From: Pontibacter sp. FD36 | Lineage (GTDB): Bacteria; Bacteroidota; Bacteroidia; Cytophagales; Hymenobacteraceae | Direction of reading: 5' to 3' | DNA length: 32,225 nt | Assembly (NCBI RefSeq): GCF_015686655.1 | Contig: NZ_JADPMP010000018.1 | Coordinates: forward strand, 1 to 32,225 | Shown: in pieces, positions 8,387 through 17,407 of the stretch | How the letters are laid out: each line of letters starts with the position of its first letter | Numbering within the stretch: position 1 is the first letter of the stretch | Notes under the pieces: generated by a model | Told to the model about the DNA's origin: nothing | Databases searched by the model: none | The model's input: only the letters and a program-made list of their open reading frames with translations | Made by a program: the position numbers and the translations under genes

Positions 8387-8541
8387 GTATGCAAGTTAAC
8401 TGCTAACAAAACGGGTTATACCTTTTGAGGTTTAGATTTATACAGTAATTGCTATGTTCTGCCCGTTTGTAACAATCAGAGCTGGCATTCGGTTAAATCA
8501 AAATACAAACCATACCTGTGAAATTAAACCTAACCATAACT

Positions 8542-9765
8542 ATGAAAAAACTACTTACGACTACTGCTTCACTGGCTTTGGCATTGACGCTTATTGGTGC
8601 GCCAGCCTTTGCGCAGGGAGGTGAAAAACCAGTGAGTGCTTCCGTGGAAGGCCACATCTTTAAACCTGCCCGGGTTGATGCCACCGACGCCCGCGTGAAG
8701 CAGCTAAAAGTTCCAGCCGGTTTCCAGATCACGAAGTTTGCCGAAAACCTCAACAAGCCCCGCATGATTGCCGTGAGCAACGACGGTGTGGTGTACGTGA
8801 CTGACCGCGACAAGGGCACCGTGACCATGATCCGCGACACGAACAAAGACGGGAAGGCTGACGAGCAGAAAGTAGTGGCCACCAAGGAGCACATGCACGG
8901 CATTGTAATAAAAGACAATCAAGTGTGGCTGGCTACTATAAAGGAATTGTATACCGCTAACATCAACAAAGACGGTTCGCTATCTGAACTACAAATGCTC
9001 CTGGATGACCTGCCCGATGGCGGTCAGCACCCGAACCGTACGCTGCGCATTGGCCAGGACAACAAGCTTTACATTTCTATCGGTAGTACCTGCAACTCCT
9101 GCGATGAGCCAAACAAGGAGCACGCCACTATTCTGCAAGCTGACCTTGACGGCAAAAACCGCAAGGTATACGCCAAGGGCCTCCGCAACACACTCGGCTT
9201 TGACTGGCACCCACAAACCGGCGAAATGTTCGGCATGGACCACGGCATCGACTGGCTGGGTGATGACGAGCAGCGCGAAGAGCTGAACAAGATCGAGGAA
9301 GGCGCTGACTATGGTTGGCCCTACATATACGGTGAAGGAAAAGAAAACCCCGGCGACCAACCCGAGGACATGAGCTATGAAGAGTATAAAAAGAAAACCA
9401 AGTACCCACTGCTCACCTATACCGCCCACGCCTCGGGTCTTGATATGATTTTCTATAAAGGCACCCAGTTTCCAAAAGAGTATGCCGGCGATGCGTTTGT
9501 AGCTTTTCACGGATCCTGGAACCGCTCTAAACCAGCCGGCTACAAAGTGTCTCGTATCCGCTTCGAGAATGGTCAGCCAAAAGAATTCGTGGACTTCGTG
9601 ACGGGCTTTCTGGTAGATGACAACAAGTCGCAGTTTGGCCGTGTGGTAGGTGTGGCCACGCATACTGATGGCTCACTACTGGTAACTGATGACTCAAATG
9701 GAGTAGTGTACCGCATTGCCTACACCGGTGGTAAACAGCAACAAAACCAGCGCAACAAAAAATAA
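8542..9765 (+). CDS. Secreted PQQ-dependent sugar (sorbosone-type) dehydrogenase-like beta-propeller
   Basis: The 407-residue protein starts with a Sec signal peptide (MKKLLTTTASLALALTLIG, cleaved near AFA-Q). The mature part is a beta-propeller of the glucose/sorbosone dehydrogenase family: GFQITKFAENLNKPRMIAVS, then the VYVTDRDKGTVT blade, HGIDWLGDDEQREELNKI, the YGWPYIYGEGKENPG segment, and the family signature HGSWNR with His at about residue 323. These periplasmic enzymes oxidise aldoses or sorbosone with PQQ, though many Bacteroidota members have unknown substrates and some may not bind PQQ. The ATG at 8542 is chosen over an in-frame GTG at 8518, because it begins a clean signal peptide. 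It is followed by a perfect hairpin terminator shared with the convergent type IX operon. Confidence 0.88.
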   Translation: MKKLLTTTASLALALTLIGAPAFAQGGEKPVSASVEGHIFKPARVDATDARVKQLKVPAGFQITKFAENLNKPRMIAVSNDGVVYVTDRDKGTVTMIRDTNKDGKADEQKVVATKEHMHGIVIKDNQVWLATIKELYTANINKDGSLSELQMLLDDLPDGGQHPNRTLRIGQDNKLYISIGSTCNSCDEPNKEHATILQADLDGKNRKVYAKGLRNTLGFDWHPQTGEMFGMDHGIDWLGDDEQREELNKIEEGADYGWPYIYGEGKENPGDQPEDMSYEEYKKKTKYPLLTYTAHASGLDMIFYKGTQFPKEYAGDAFVAFHGSWNRSKPAGYKVSRIRFENGQPKEFVDFVTGFLVDDNKSQFGRVVGVATHTDGSLLVTDDSNGVVYRIAYTGGKQQQNQRNKK

Positions 9766-9790
9766 TACCCTTAGCTGAAAAATGAAAAAA

Positions 9791-9813
9791 GGCTCCGCAG
9801 AATCTGCGGAGCC
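9791..9813. terminator. Bidirectional hairpin terminator
   Basis: A perfect 10-bp stem GGCTCCGCAG / CTGCGGAGCC with a 3-base loop lies between convergent genes. On the minus strand it is followed by six T, so it is the better terminator for the OmpA gene at 9864. On the plus strand three T follow, serving the gene ending at 9765. Confidence 0.85.
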
Positions 9814-9863
9814 TTTCCAAACTATGAAAGCTAATGAAATTTTAAATCTCCTAAAGTGAGCTC

Positions 9864-11846
9864 CTATTTGATTCGGAACTCAGTTCTTCTGTTCTGCTGG
9901 TGCATTTCCTCCGGACAAGACACTCCATCAGTACATTTGTTCACCAACCTAGTCTTACCATAGCCTTTGGCAGTCAGCCTGTCTTTGGCTATACCTTTCT
10001 CGATCAGGTAATCCACGGCGGCCTGGGCTCTGCGCTCTGAAAGCACCTGGTTGTACTTCAGACTTTCACGGCTGTCGGTGTGCGAGCTCAGCTCAATCTT
10101 AATCGTCGGGTTTGCCTCCAATACCTCGGCCAGTTTATCCAGTTCTTTGGCAGCATCCGAACGGATATCCCACTTATCAAGGTCATAGTAGATGTTCTCC
10201 AGTACAATAGCTACGTTCTTCTCGTCTCTGTCAAACACCATGGCTACCTGCAGGGTATCCGGAGCTGTTTTTGGCACTACTACCAGCGAGTGCTGATTCA
10301 GGTAACCTTGCTTCGAGCCCTGCATGACATAGGAGTTTCCTTTGCGGCCATCCATAAAGTACTGCCCCTTCGTGTTTGTCAAGACTGTACTGCTGTCATT
10401 CGGGTTCTGTTGCGCGATCACGAGTTGCACCTGCGGCAATGGGAGCTGCACGTTTTTCTTCTGCTCGTTCTGCTTGCGCTCCAGTGTAGTCACAGCTATC
10501 ACGACAGGCTTTTGTAGTACTTTGAAGCTGTAGATATCGTCAGTGCCGTTGCTGCTTTCGCGATTAGAAGAGAGCAAACCGGTTTCTTCATCTTCGTTGA
10601 ACATGATACCATAGTCGTGCTTCGACGAGTTGATCGGATGGCCCATGTTGTTTACAGCCGTCCAGGCAGCGTGCTTGCCCTCGGCTGCAAAGATATCCAG
10701 CCCGCCCATTCCAATATGTCCGTCAGACGAGAAGTATAGTTTTCCATTCTGATCCACATAAGGGAAGCTCTCACGCCCCGATGTGTTGATCAGGATACCG
10801 GCATTAACAGGCTCTCCCCAGCTACCATCAGGCTGGCGCAGGGTATAGTAGATGTCCGTCTCGCCCATACCTCCCGGCATATCTGACACGAAGTACATGA
10901 TCTTACCGTCAGGTGACAAGGCCGGATGACCAACAGAGTATTCTGCTACATTGTTAAAAGCAAACGGCTTTATCTCTGTCCAGGTAGTGCCACGTCTTTG
11001 TGATGAGTAAATCTCCAATCGGTTGATGTATTCGTTCACCTGCGACTTGTCTACCCAACTAGTCGGGTCAGCATTGCCAGACTTACGCTGCTGCACGAGT
11101 TGTGTGCGGGTGAAATAAAGCGTCTGACCATCTTCGGTAGCCGAGGCTGTGGCATTGTGGTATTGATCGTTGATCATTTCGTGCAGTGCAGTGGGTTTGC
11201 CCCAGTTGCCGTTGCCATCGCGGCTGGCCATAAAGAGCTGTAGGTACGGGCGACCGGTCCAGCCATAGGTGCCGGCTGATTTTCCTTCCTGATCTACACC
11301 ACGGTCTGATGTGAAGATGATCGCGTCTTTGCCATAGTTCATCGGGCTGAAGTCAGAGAAACCCTGAATGTTCAGTCCGCTCAGGCGCTGTACCTCGGCC
11401 AACGGCATTTTCTGGTTGGTCCAGCTTATTGCCTTGTCGCAAGATGCCATCAGGTGCTGGGCACGCTCATCCATTTGCGGCACTTCCTCCGCCCACTGCA
11501 TGTACTGTTGCTTTGCTTCCTCGTACTTGCCGTTGCTGCGCAGCGCCTCTGCATAGTGGTAAATGTTCTGCGGGTCACGACCTGGCATGGCCACTACCTG
11601 TGCATACCAACGCTCTGCCTCCACGGTCTGACGTGTCAGGCGGTAAGAGTCGGCAATGCGCTCGGCTGTTTTGACATCCGGTTTACGCTTCTCCGACGCT
11701 TTTCTGTACTGCTCCAGCGCCAGCGCAAACTCAAACTTTTCGTAGTGCTTGTTTGCTTTGCGAAGCTCCTGCTGCGCTTCGGCCACAGGGGCTGCACCCA
11801 GCATCAGGGCAGCAGTAAGGTATAAGGGTATATGTCTGAAATTCAT
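9864..11846 (-). CDS. PorE-like TPR-PD40-CRD-OmpA protein, type IX secretion associated
   Basis: The 660-residue protein has a signal peptide (cleavage near AEAQ, residue 25), TPR-like helices (about 27-135), PD40/WD40-like propeller repeats (about 150-440; for example LSPDGKIMYFVSD and QNGKLYFSSD), a carboxypeptidase-regulatory-like domain (about 450-540) and a C-terminal OmpA domain (about 545-660). The OmpA part keeps the peptidoglycan-binding Asp and Arg in SHTDSRESLKYNQVLSERRA. This domain order is that of PorE, a type IX periplasmic component that binds peptidoglycan. In Bacteroidota, paralogues of it travel with PorP/SprF and a large secreted adhesin, exactly as here. It is the last gene of the operon, 18 bases after the porP/sprF-like gene. 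It is probably a dedicated paralogue rather than the core PorE, because the core gene normally sits elsewhere. Confidence 0.9.
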   Translation of the reverse strand: MNFRHIPLYLTAALMLGAAPVAEAQQELRKANKHYEKFEFALALEQYRKASEKRKPDVKTAERIADSYRLTRQTVEAERWYAQVVAMPGRDPQNIYHYAEALRSNGKYEEAKQQYMQWAEEVPQMDERAQHLMASCDKAISWTNQKMPLAEVQRLSGLNIQGFSDFSPMNYGKDAIIFTSDRGVDQEGKSAGTYGWTGRPYLQLFMASRDGNGNWGKPTALHEMINDQYHNATASATEDGQTLYFTRTQLVQQRKSGNADPTSWVDKSQVNEYINRLEIYSSQRRGTTWTEIKPFAFNNVAEYSVGHPALSPDGKIMYFVSDMPGGMGETDIYYTLRQPDGSWGEPVNAGILINTSGRESFPYVDQNGKLYFSSDGHIGMGGLDIFAAEGKHAAWTAVNNMGHPINSSKHDYGIMFNEDEETGLLSSNRESSNGTDDIYSFKVLQKPVVIAVTTLERKQNEQKKNVQLPLPQVQLVIAQQNPNDSSTVLTNTKGQYFMDGRKGNSYVMQGSKQGYLNQHSLVVVPKTAPDTLQVAMVFDRDEKNVAIVLENIYYDLDKWDIRSDAAKELDKLAEVLEANPTIKIELSSHTDSRESLKYNQVLSERRAQAAVDYLIEKGIAKDRLTAKGYGKTRLVNKCTDGVSCPEEMHQQNRRTEFRIK

Positions 11847-11864
11847 ATGCGGTAAGAGCTAATA

Positions 11865-12800
11865 TTAAAAGTATTGCGGCGTCAGCATTTTCGTGTCCTG
11901 CTTCTTGAAGAAGTAGTAACCTACTGAAATCTCGTGCGATTGAAAACCGCTCAGGTCATTGAGCATTCGGTCGTATGAGTAACCCAGGCGTAAAGCGTTG
12001 GTTACCTGCAGTTCGGCGATCAGGGCCAGGGCGGTACGCTTCGTCACGGGATCCGCTTCCGGGTTTTTGTTGAAGAGGTTCATGCTGGTGCGGTATGAGC
12101 TACCCAGCCACAGACGGTCACCTAACAGCACGAAACCATTCAGGTCCACATTGGCAGGTGCGTTGAAGTCTTCCTTGATCAGCACACTTGGCTTCAGCTT
12201 CACAAAGCTGCTCACATCAAACACATAACCTGTAGTGAAGTAATAATGGCGAACCGGCTCGATCTGGAAAACGTCCTTGAACTGAATCAGGTCAGATGCA
12301 GAAAGGCCAGCGTAGAAGCGTGATGTATTATAATAGACACCCAGCTTCACATCAGGTCTGTAAAACACGTCTCTGCCTGAAGGGATACTTGGATCATCCG
12401 GCACACCCAGTTCTGAACCGTCTAATACGCTCTGCACCACACCGGCCGCTATACCTAAACTCAGCGTACCACGTGCGCTTACCGATACACGGGCCGCCGC
12501 GTTGGCATAAGCCGAGGTGGTAGAGTAGGCACCGATCTTATCGCGGGTGAAGTTCAGGCCCAGGCCCAATCGCTCGTGGCTGGTCAGGCCGTCTACGCTC
12601 AGCGCCTGTGTAGTAGGGGCTCCGTCTATACCTGTCCACTGCGAACGGTGGAAGGCGTTGATGTTGAGTACACCTTTGGTACCGGTATAGGCCGGGTTGA
12701 TGGCCATACTGTTGAAGATGTACTGCGAGTACTGCGGGTTTTGCTGGGCATTAGCTGCAAAGGTGAAGAGCAGCGCCAGCAGGGTATAAAGTATTCTCAT
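11865..12800 (-). CDS. PorP/SprF family outer-membrane protein, type IX secretion
   Basis: The protein of 311 residues has a signal peptide (MRILYTLLALLFTFAANAQQ) followed by the family hallmark QNPQYSQYIFNSMAINPAYTG and HRSQWTGIDGAP. The body is a 14-strand-type barrel of the PorP/SprF family. SprF is needed for secretion of the SprB adhesin in Flavobacterium johnsoniae, and family members are generally paired with type B C-terminal-domain cargo, which is the upstream gene here. An in-frame ATG at 12827, four bases past the upstream stop, would add MHSFENFIT before the signal peptide; the ATG at 12800 gives a cleaner signal sequence and is preferred. Tight spacing on both sides indicates an operon. 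Confidence 0.92.
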   Translation of the reverse strand: MRILYTLLALLFTFAANAQQNPQYSQYIFNSMAINPAYTGTKGVLNINAFHRSQWTGIDGAPTTQALSVDGLTSHERLGLGLNFTRDKIGAYSTTSAYANAAARVSVSARGTLSLGIAAGVVQSVLDGSELGVPDDPSIPSGRDVFYRPDVKLGVYYNTSRFYAGLSASDLIQFKDVFQIEPVRHYYFTTGYVFDVSSFVKLKPSVLIKEDFNAPANVDLNGFVLLGDRLWLGSSYRTSMNLFNKNPEADPVTKRTALALIAELQVTNALRLGYSYDRMLNDLSGFQSHEISVGYYFFKKQDTKMLTPQYF

Positions 12801-12831
12801 GGTAATAAAATTTTCAAATGAATGCACTCGC

Positions 12832-15800
12832 TTATCGGAAGATGGTCACGTAGCCGCTGTAGTCCTGGTACTTGCCATCGCATAGCTTCACCCTTACCTT
12901 GTAGAAGTAAGTACCTTGTTCCAGCCCTTTGGCGGCCCAATCGTTTTTGTAGTTCTTCTGCTTGAATACCTCAGATCCCCAGCGGTTAAACATCACCATT
13001 TCATTGTCTGGGAATTTCTCCAGGTTCTTCACCAGCCAGGTATCGTTCTTGCCGTCACCGTTCGGGCTAAAGGCTTTCGGGAACTCCAGCTGACCGTCAG
13101 CCACTCTGGCATCCATGTCAATGCTGTACTCAGCAGAACCTCGGCAGCTGCCGTTGTAAGCAATCACACTTACACGTCCCATGGCGGTCGGGCTGTTGGC
13201 CTTTACCTTGATGGTTGTAGTACCTTGCCCTGACTCGATCGTGAAGCCTTCTGTTACCGTCCAGGTGTAAGACGTTGCGCCTTCTACTGGGTCAGCCGTG
13301 TAAATAAGGCCTTCGCAGACGCTGCTATTGTCCGTGATGCGGGTAACAGGAGCAGGAGGCATGGTGATATCGATTTGCAACACAGACCATTCGCTGTTAC
13401 CGCAACCGTTAACGGCGCGTACACGCACAACTCCACCTGTTTCAGCAGCAGCTACTGTGATGCTTGTGCCGTTGCTGGCTCCTTCGATCGTCAGGCCTCC
13501 GGTAGTTTCCCACTCGTAGGAGGTAGCGCCAGGCACCGCCTCGATGCTGAAGGAATTACCCGTGCTGTTGAGGCACACATTCATATTACTGCTGATCGCT
13601 CCGGGAGTCACTGGCTTCAGAGATGGCGAAACAGCTACTTTGGATACAGCACCCGCACCGCAGTCTTTCACAGTGTTGGTAGCATACACCTCAATGTCAC
13701 CGCTTGTCTCACCTACTGTTACCTCGATGCTGGTTCCGGTTAGTGTGTTGGCGCTCCAGCCTTGCGGCACTGCCCAGGTATAAGTCATGCCTGCTTCCGG
13801 AGATTGTATGCTGAACGTAAGCGTAGCCCCGATACATCCCGTTGTAGCTGTGCTGGCTATGGATGGCGCTGTCGGTTTGTTCGTTACTTTTACTTCCCGG
13901 CTGAAGGCGGCGCTTGCGCTACAATCGTTGCCGGCTTTCACGCTGATCTGACCTCCTGTTTTGCCAACTTTCACTCGAATGATTCTGCCATTTTCCTGCT
14001 CACTTACCACTGTCCAGTCAGCTGCCGGGAAGGTCCAGGTATAGCTGTTGGCTCCTGCCACTACCGGTGTGCTGAAGGTTGTTTCCTCTTCCTCGCACAG
14101 GTCCACATTGCCGATGATGGCAGTTGGCACCGCCGGAGTAGGTGTCACGATAATAGTTGCTTCGGTTGTTGTGCTGAATCCGCAGGCGTTGGTCACCGTC
14201 AGGTATACCTTGCCACCCGCCAGGCTTTGGCCCTTAGGTCGAACACTTACACTTGTGCCGGCATCGTTTGTGCCTTCCACAAACTCAAGGTTGCTACCCA
14301 GTGTCCACTTGTAAGTAAGTCCTTCTAGCGAAGCGGCGCTCAGAGCTATACCTGTATTGCTGTTGAAACACACGGCACTGGCTCCGGTGATAGCTACTCC
14401 AGTTGGCTCGCCAATCACATTTACAGTGGTTTCAGCCGTCTTGTTAACATCCTTACACTGTGTGTTCACAGTCACTTTAACTACCTGGTTGCCCAATGCA
14501 GTGCCAGCCTGTACCGTTACGGTGCTGCCGTCTTCTGATTTGCTTACTGTTCTCCAGCCGCTTGGCAGCGTCCAGGTATAAGTGCCACCAATCACATCCG
14601 ATGTTACTTTGAAAGTAAGTTCACCTTCACGGCAAACTGAAGTTGGCGCCTCTACAATTGATAGCTCAATATTCGGGTTACACTTCACATCCGGAATTAC
14701 TACAACGTCCTCGTCATTGTCTGGATCAGAATCTTTGTGATCGCCTGGATCTCCCGGATTGTTCGGATCGCCTGGGTTATTTGGGTCACCTGGATCGGTC
14801 GGATCGGTTGGATCAGTAGGGTCTGTCGTATCTCTGCTGATGATGCGAGCGATGTTGCGTACAAGGCCTGCTTTCACAAGCTGAGCATTGATAACAAGCT
14901 CAGCAGTAGCCTTTGCTTCCAGTGTAGGGATTTTGAATTCTCCGGTAGCCGGATCGTAGGAAGCACCATTGCTTACAGTAAAGTCTACCAACAAAAGACT
15001 TTCTGGCAGTTTCTCACCTACTACTATGTTCTTTTCTGATGCTGCGCCATGGTTTGTTACCACAATGCGGTATTGCACCATCTCGCCGACCATGTATTCA
15101 GCCTTGGCATTCACCAGTTCTTTTGTTACACCTAAGTCTGGCAGCAGAATTACTACTTCTTCCTCGTTGTTATCCGGATCCTTATCATTGTCCGGCGTGC
15201 GATCAATGATCGTGGCTACGTTACGGATAGCACCCGTACGCACGATCTTCGCATACACGATCAGTGTAGCAGAAGTATTTCCTGCCAATGTAGGGATGTT
15301 GAATATACCTATAGAGGCGTCATAAGTCGTTCCCGCGGTAGCAGTATGACGCACATACTCCAACTCCTGTGGCAACTGCTCGCGTACATTTATATTTGTT
15401 TGAGGAGTAGAGGCGTTGTTTGAAACCTTGATTTCATAGGCTACCACATCATTTATCTTGTACTCCTCTTTCGGATCAACGATTTTCTTGGTTATACCCA
15501 GGTCAGGCAGGATGATCTCCACCTCTTCTTCGTTGTCATCCGGGTCTTTGTCATCAGGACGGTCGATGATCGTGGCCACGTTGCGGATGTTCCCCGTGCT
15601 CACAATCTCGGCATATACGATTAACGTAGCAGACGCATTACCTGCAAGTGTCGGAATGTTATAGATACCTGTAGTTGGGTTGTAGGTGGTGCCTGGAGTT
15701 TCCTCGTGACGCACATACTTCAATCCACTCGCAAGTTGCTCGCTGACATTGATGTTCTTTTCCTCTTTTGAAGATGTGTTTAAGATCTTGATTTCATAGG

Positions 15801-16911
15801 CAATCACATCGCCCAGGTTATAGCTCGACTTTGGATCAAGAATGCGCTTAGTAAGACCCAGGTTAGGCAGCACCAACTCTTCGTCATCTTCTTCATCGCC
15901 AGGATTAGGGTCGGGGTTGTCACCGATGATTACTACTTCGTTGCGGATGTTACCAGTGTTGATCACCTCAAACACCAAGCGAATGTCCTGTGTTTCAAAC
16001 ACATCCATATCACCAATCACCCACTCGCTTTTCTCTTCGTCGTAGCTTCCTTTTGTAGCAGGCTTCACTTCTACCAGCCTCAGCCCGGATGGGATACGCT
16101 CTTTCACCACCACATTGCGTGCAATACCTGGACCGTTGTTTTTGGCCGTAATGGTATAGGTCACGCGCGAACCCAGTGACACATCTTTGTTGTCTACATT
16201 CTTCTCTACCGACAGGTCGGCATTGGTCACGTTTTGCAGCACCGTTGGGTTGTTGTCGAAATAGATAGTGCCTCCAATGGAAATGGCGCGGCCATAGAGC
16301 GAAACACCTTTTCCGAAGGTGATGTCGCCGGTCGCAATGATGTTACCATACAGACTGCTCGGCGCCTGGATCTCCACGTTGCCGTCCACAACCCAATAAA
16401 TATTCTTGGTCTCGACCCCTACGCCGGAAAGGCTAAGGGCACCCGGATTCACTTTCAGATTACCGTTGATCTTAAACACGAAGATTGGTGTACTGCCTCC
16501 TTGTGTCACTAGCAACGAAATGCCGCTAATAGTGGTATTCCCATTGATGCTATAAACACCTGGGTAAATCTCATGGCCATTACCTAAGTTGGGATTGAAG
16601 TTATCGCTCTCTTGAAGAGCCATTAACTCTTGGTACAACCTATTGGCATCGAGCATTGCTTCTGCTGCCAGTTCTGTACCTTTTTCCTTCTTACCAGTTA
16701 CTCTAAGAAAGTTTTCACCAGAAATTACTTTGCCAGGACTGATGCCGATGTCACCGCGGATCCATGTTGTATCCGGGCCTTTCACGACGATTTGTTCATT
16801 GGCTAAAGCAATGAACCTGTTCACGCGGCCCAGGTTGATTTCCGTCTGCCCAAAACTAAGGGTGGTAGTGGCAGTCAGAAAAAGGGTGAGAAGCAGTAAA
16901 ATTCTACTCAT
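12832..16911 (-). CDS. Giant secreted adhesin: DUF3494 ice-binding-like head, DUF11 repeats, PKD-like repeats, type B T9SS C-terminal domain
   Basis: The 1359-residue protein is cargo of the type IX secretion system. Order of parts: signal peptide (1-21); a DUF3494 ice-binding-like beta-solenoid domain (about 24-222, with GDIGISPG, PGVYSI, PIFVFKINGNL and IYWVVDGNVEI landmarks); four DUF11-type repeats (about 231-348, 350-468, 470-590, 592-692); an Asp/Pro/Gly/Asn linker (694-737); six PKD/Ig-like repeats (about 744-1262), each with one cysteine pair; and a gliding-motility-type C-terminal domain (1277-1359) starting FPKAFSPNGDGKNDTW. The last is the type B sorting signal that needs a PorP/SprF partner, encoded directly downstream. 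It probably forms a cell-surface filament or adhesin. Ice binding is a possibility from the fold alone; many DUF3494 proteins have no such activity. An AT-rich gap lies upstream. Confidence 0.9.
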   Translation of the reverse strand: MSRILLLLTLFLTATTTLSFGQTEINLGRVNRFIALANEQIVVKGPDTTWIRGDIGISPGKVISGENFLRVTGKKEKGTELAAEAMLDANRLYQELMALQESDNFNPNLGNGHEIYPGVYSINGNTTISGISLLVTQGGSTPIFVFKINGNLKVNPGALSLSGVGVETKNIYWVVDGNVEIQAPSSLYGNIIATGDITFGKGVSLYGRAISIGGTIYFDNNPTVLQNVTNADLSVEKNVDNKDVSLGSRVTYTITAKNNGPGIARNVVVKERIPSGLRLVEVKPATKGSYDEEKSEWVIGDMDVFETQDIRLVFEVINTGNIRNEVVIIGDNPDPNPGDEEDDEELVLPNLGLTKRILDPKSSYNLGDVIAYEIKILNTSSKEEKNINVSEQLASGLKYVRHEETPGTTYNPTTGIYNIPTLAGNASATLIVYAEIVSTGNIRNVATIIDRPDDKDPDDNEEEVEIILPDLGITKKIVDPKEEYKINDVVAYEIKVSNNASTPQTNINVREQLPQELEYVRHTATAGTTYDASIGIFNIPTLAGNTSATLIVYAKIVRTGAIRNVATIIDRTPDNDKDPDNNEEEVVILLPDLGVTKELVNAKAEYMVGEMVQYRIVVTNHGAASEKNIVVGEKLPESLLLVDFTVSNGASYDPATGEFKIPTLEAKATAELVINAQLVKAGLVRNIARIISRDTTDPTDPTDPTDPGDPNNPGDPNNPGDPGDHKDSDPDNDEDVVVIPDVKCNPNIELSIVEAPTSVCREGELTFKVTSDVIGGTYTWTLPSGWRTVSKSEDGSTVTVQAGTALGNQVVKVTVNTQCKDVNKTAETTVNVIGEPTGVAITGASAVCFNSNTGIALSAASLEGLTYKWTLGSNLEFVEGTNDAGTSVSVRPKGQSLAGGKVYLTVTNACGFSTTTEATIIVTPTPAVPTAIIGNVDLCEEEETTFSTPVVAGANSYTWTFPAADWTVVSEQENGRIIRVKVGKTGGQISVKAGNDCSASAAFSREVKVTNKPTAPSIASTATTGCIGATLTFSIQSPEAGMTYTWAVPQGWSANTLTGTSIEVTVGETSGDIEVYATNTVKDCGAGAVSKVAVSPSLKPVTPGAISSNMNVCLNSTGNSFSIEAVPGATSYEWETTGGLTIEGASNGTSITVAAAETGGVVRVRAVNGCGNSEWSVLQIDITMPPAPVTRITDNSSVCEGLIYTADPVEGATSYTWTVTEGFTIESGQGTTTIKVKANSPTAMGRVSVIAYNGSCRGSAEYSIDMDARVADGQLEFPKAFSPNGDGKNDTWLVKNLEKFPDNEMVMFNRWGSEVFKQKNYKNDWAAKGLEQGTYFYKVRVKLCDGKYQDYSGYVTIFR
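14701..14832 (-). repeat. Short in-gene repeats encoding a Thr/Gly-Asp-Pro linker
   Basis: Runs of 9- and 12-base units such as GGATCGGTC and GGATCGCCT encode TDP, GDP and NNPGDP triplets at residues 694-737 of the adhesin. The segment joins the DUF11 block to the PKD-like block and is a likely site of length change by slippage. Confidence 0.75.
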
Positions 16912-17310
16912 AGGGAATATGTAAAAAAGCGTAATAAATTAGGCATAAATATAAATGTATTTTCATAATTTTTTATTATATCTTGATACTTATATATTCA
17001 AGATAAGTTTAATACAATATAAACAATACAATATATATCTTTAAATAAAATGTTATAACAGCAATTTTGTAAAACTATTCTAATATGATTCTTGTGAACA
17101 TTTTTTTCAAGAATCTACCTTTCCAGTGCAGTGTTTAGAATATGGACATATATAAGTGTATCAGTAGCTAAATATTCGAATATACTAATTCAACAACCTT
17201 TAAGTTGCTAAAATGCTGCATTTATACACCTTTTGTTATATGGGCGGACAAAGGAAATGAAAATTTTTTAAATAGAATAGGGAAATTTAGGGAAGAAAAG
17301 TAGTGCAATA
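16912..17310. other. AT-rich gene-free gap upstream of the adhesin operon
   Basis: About 400 bases with no convincing ORF and visibly higher A+T than both flanks, rich in TATAT and AATACA runs. It contains one perfect 8-bp inverted repeat, GATTCTTG / CAAGAATC (17087-17094 and 17108-17115), with a 13-base loop. The promoter of the adhesin operon must lie here or very close, but no TTG-N19-TAnnTTTG match was found on the minus strand, so it may use another sigma factor or need an activator. Confidence 0.5.
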
Positions 17311-17354
17311 AAAAAGTGCCCTATCAGGATTTGATTCCCGAAAGGGCACTTTTT
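17311..17354 (-). terminator. Terminator of lipA
   Basis: A 12-bp perfect stem AAAAAGTGCCCT / AGGGCACTTTTT with a 20-base loop lies 54 bases past the lipA stop codon. The T-run is built into the stem on either strand, so it could act in both directions. Confidence 0.8.
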
Positions 17355-17407
17355 AAATTAAATTAAACTTTCTAAAAAATCTTTGAAAGTTAATAACTTA
17401 ACAGAGC

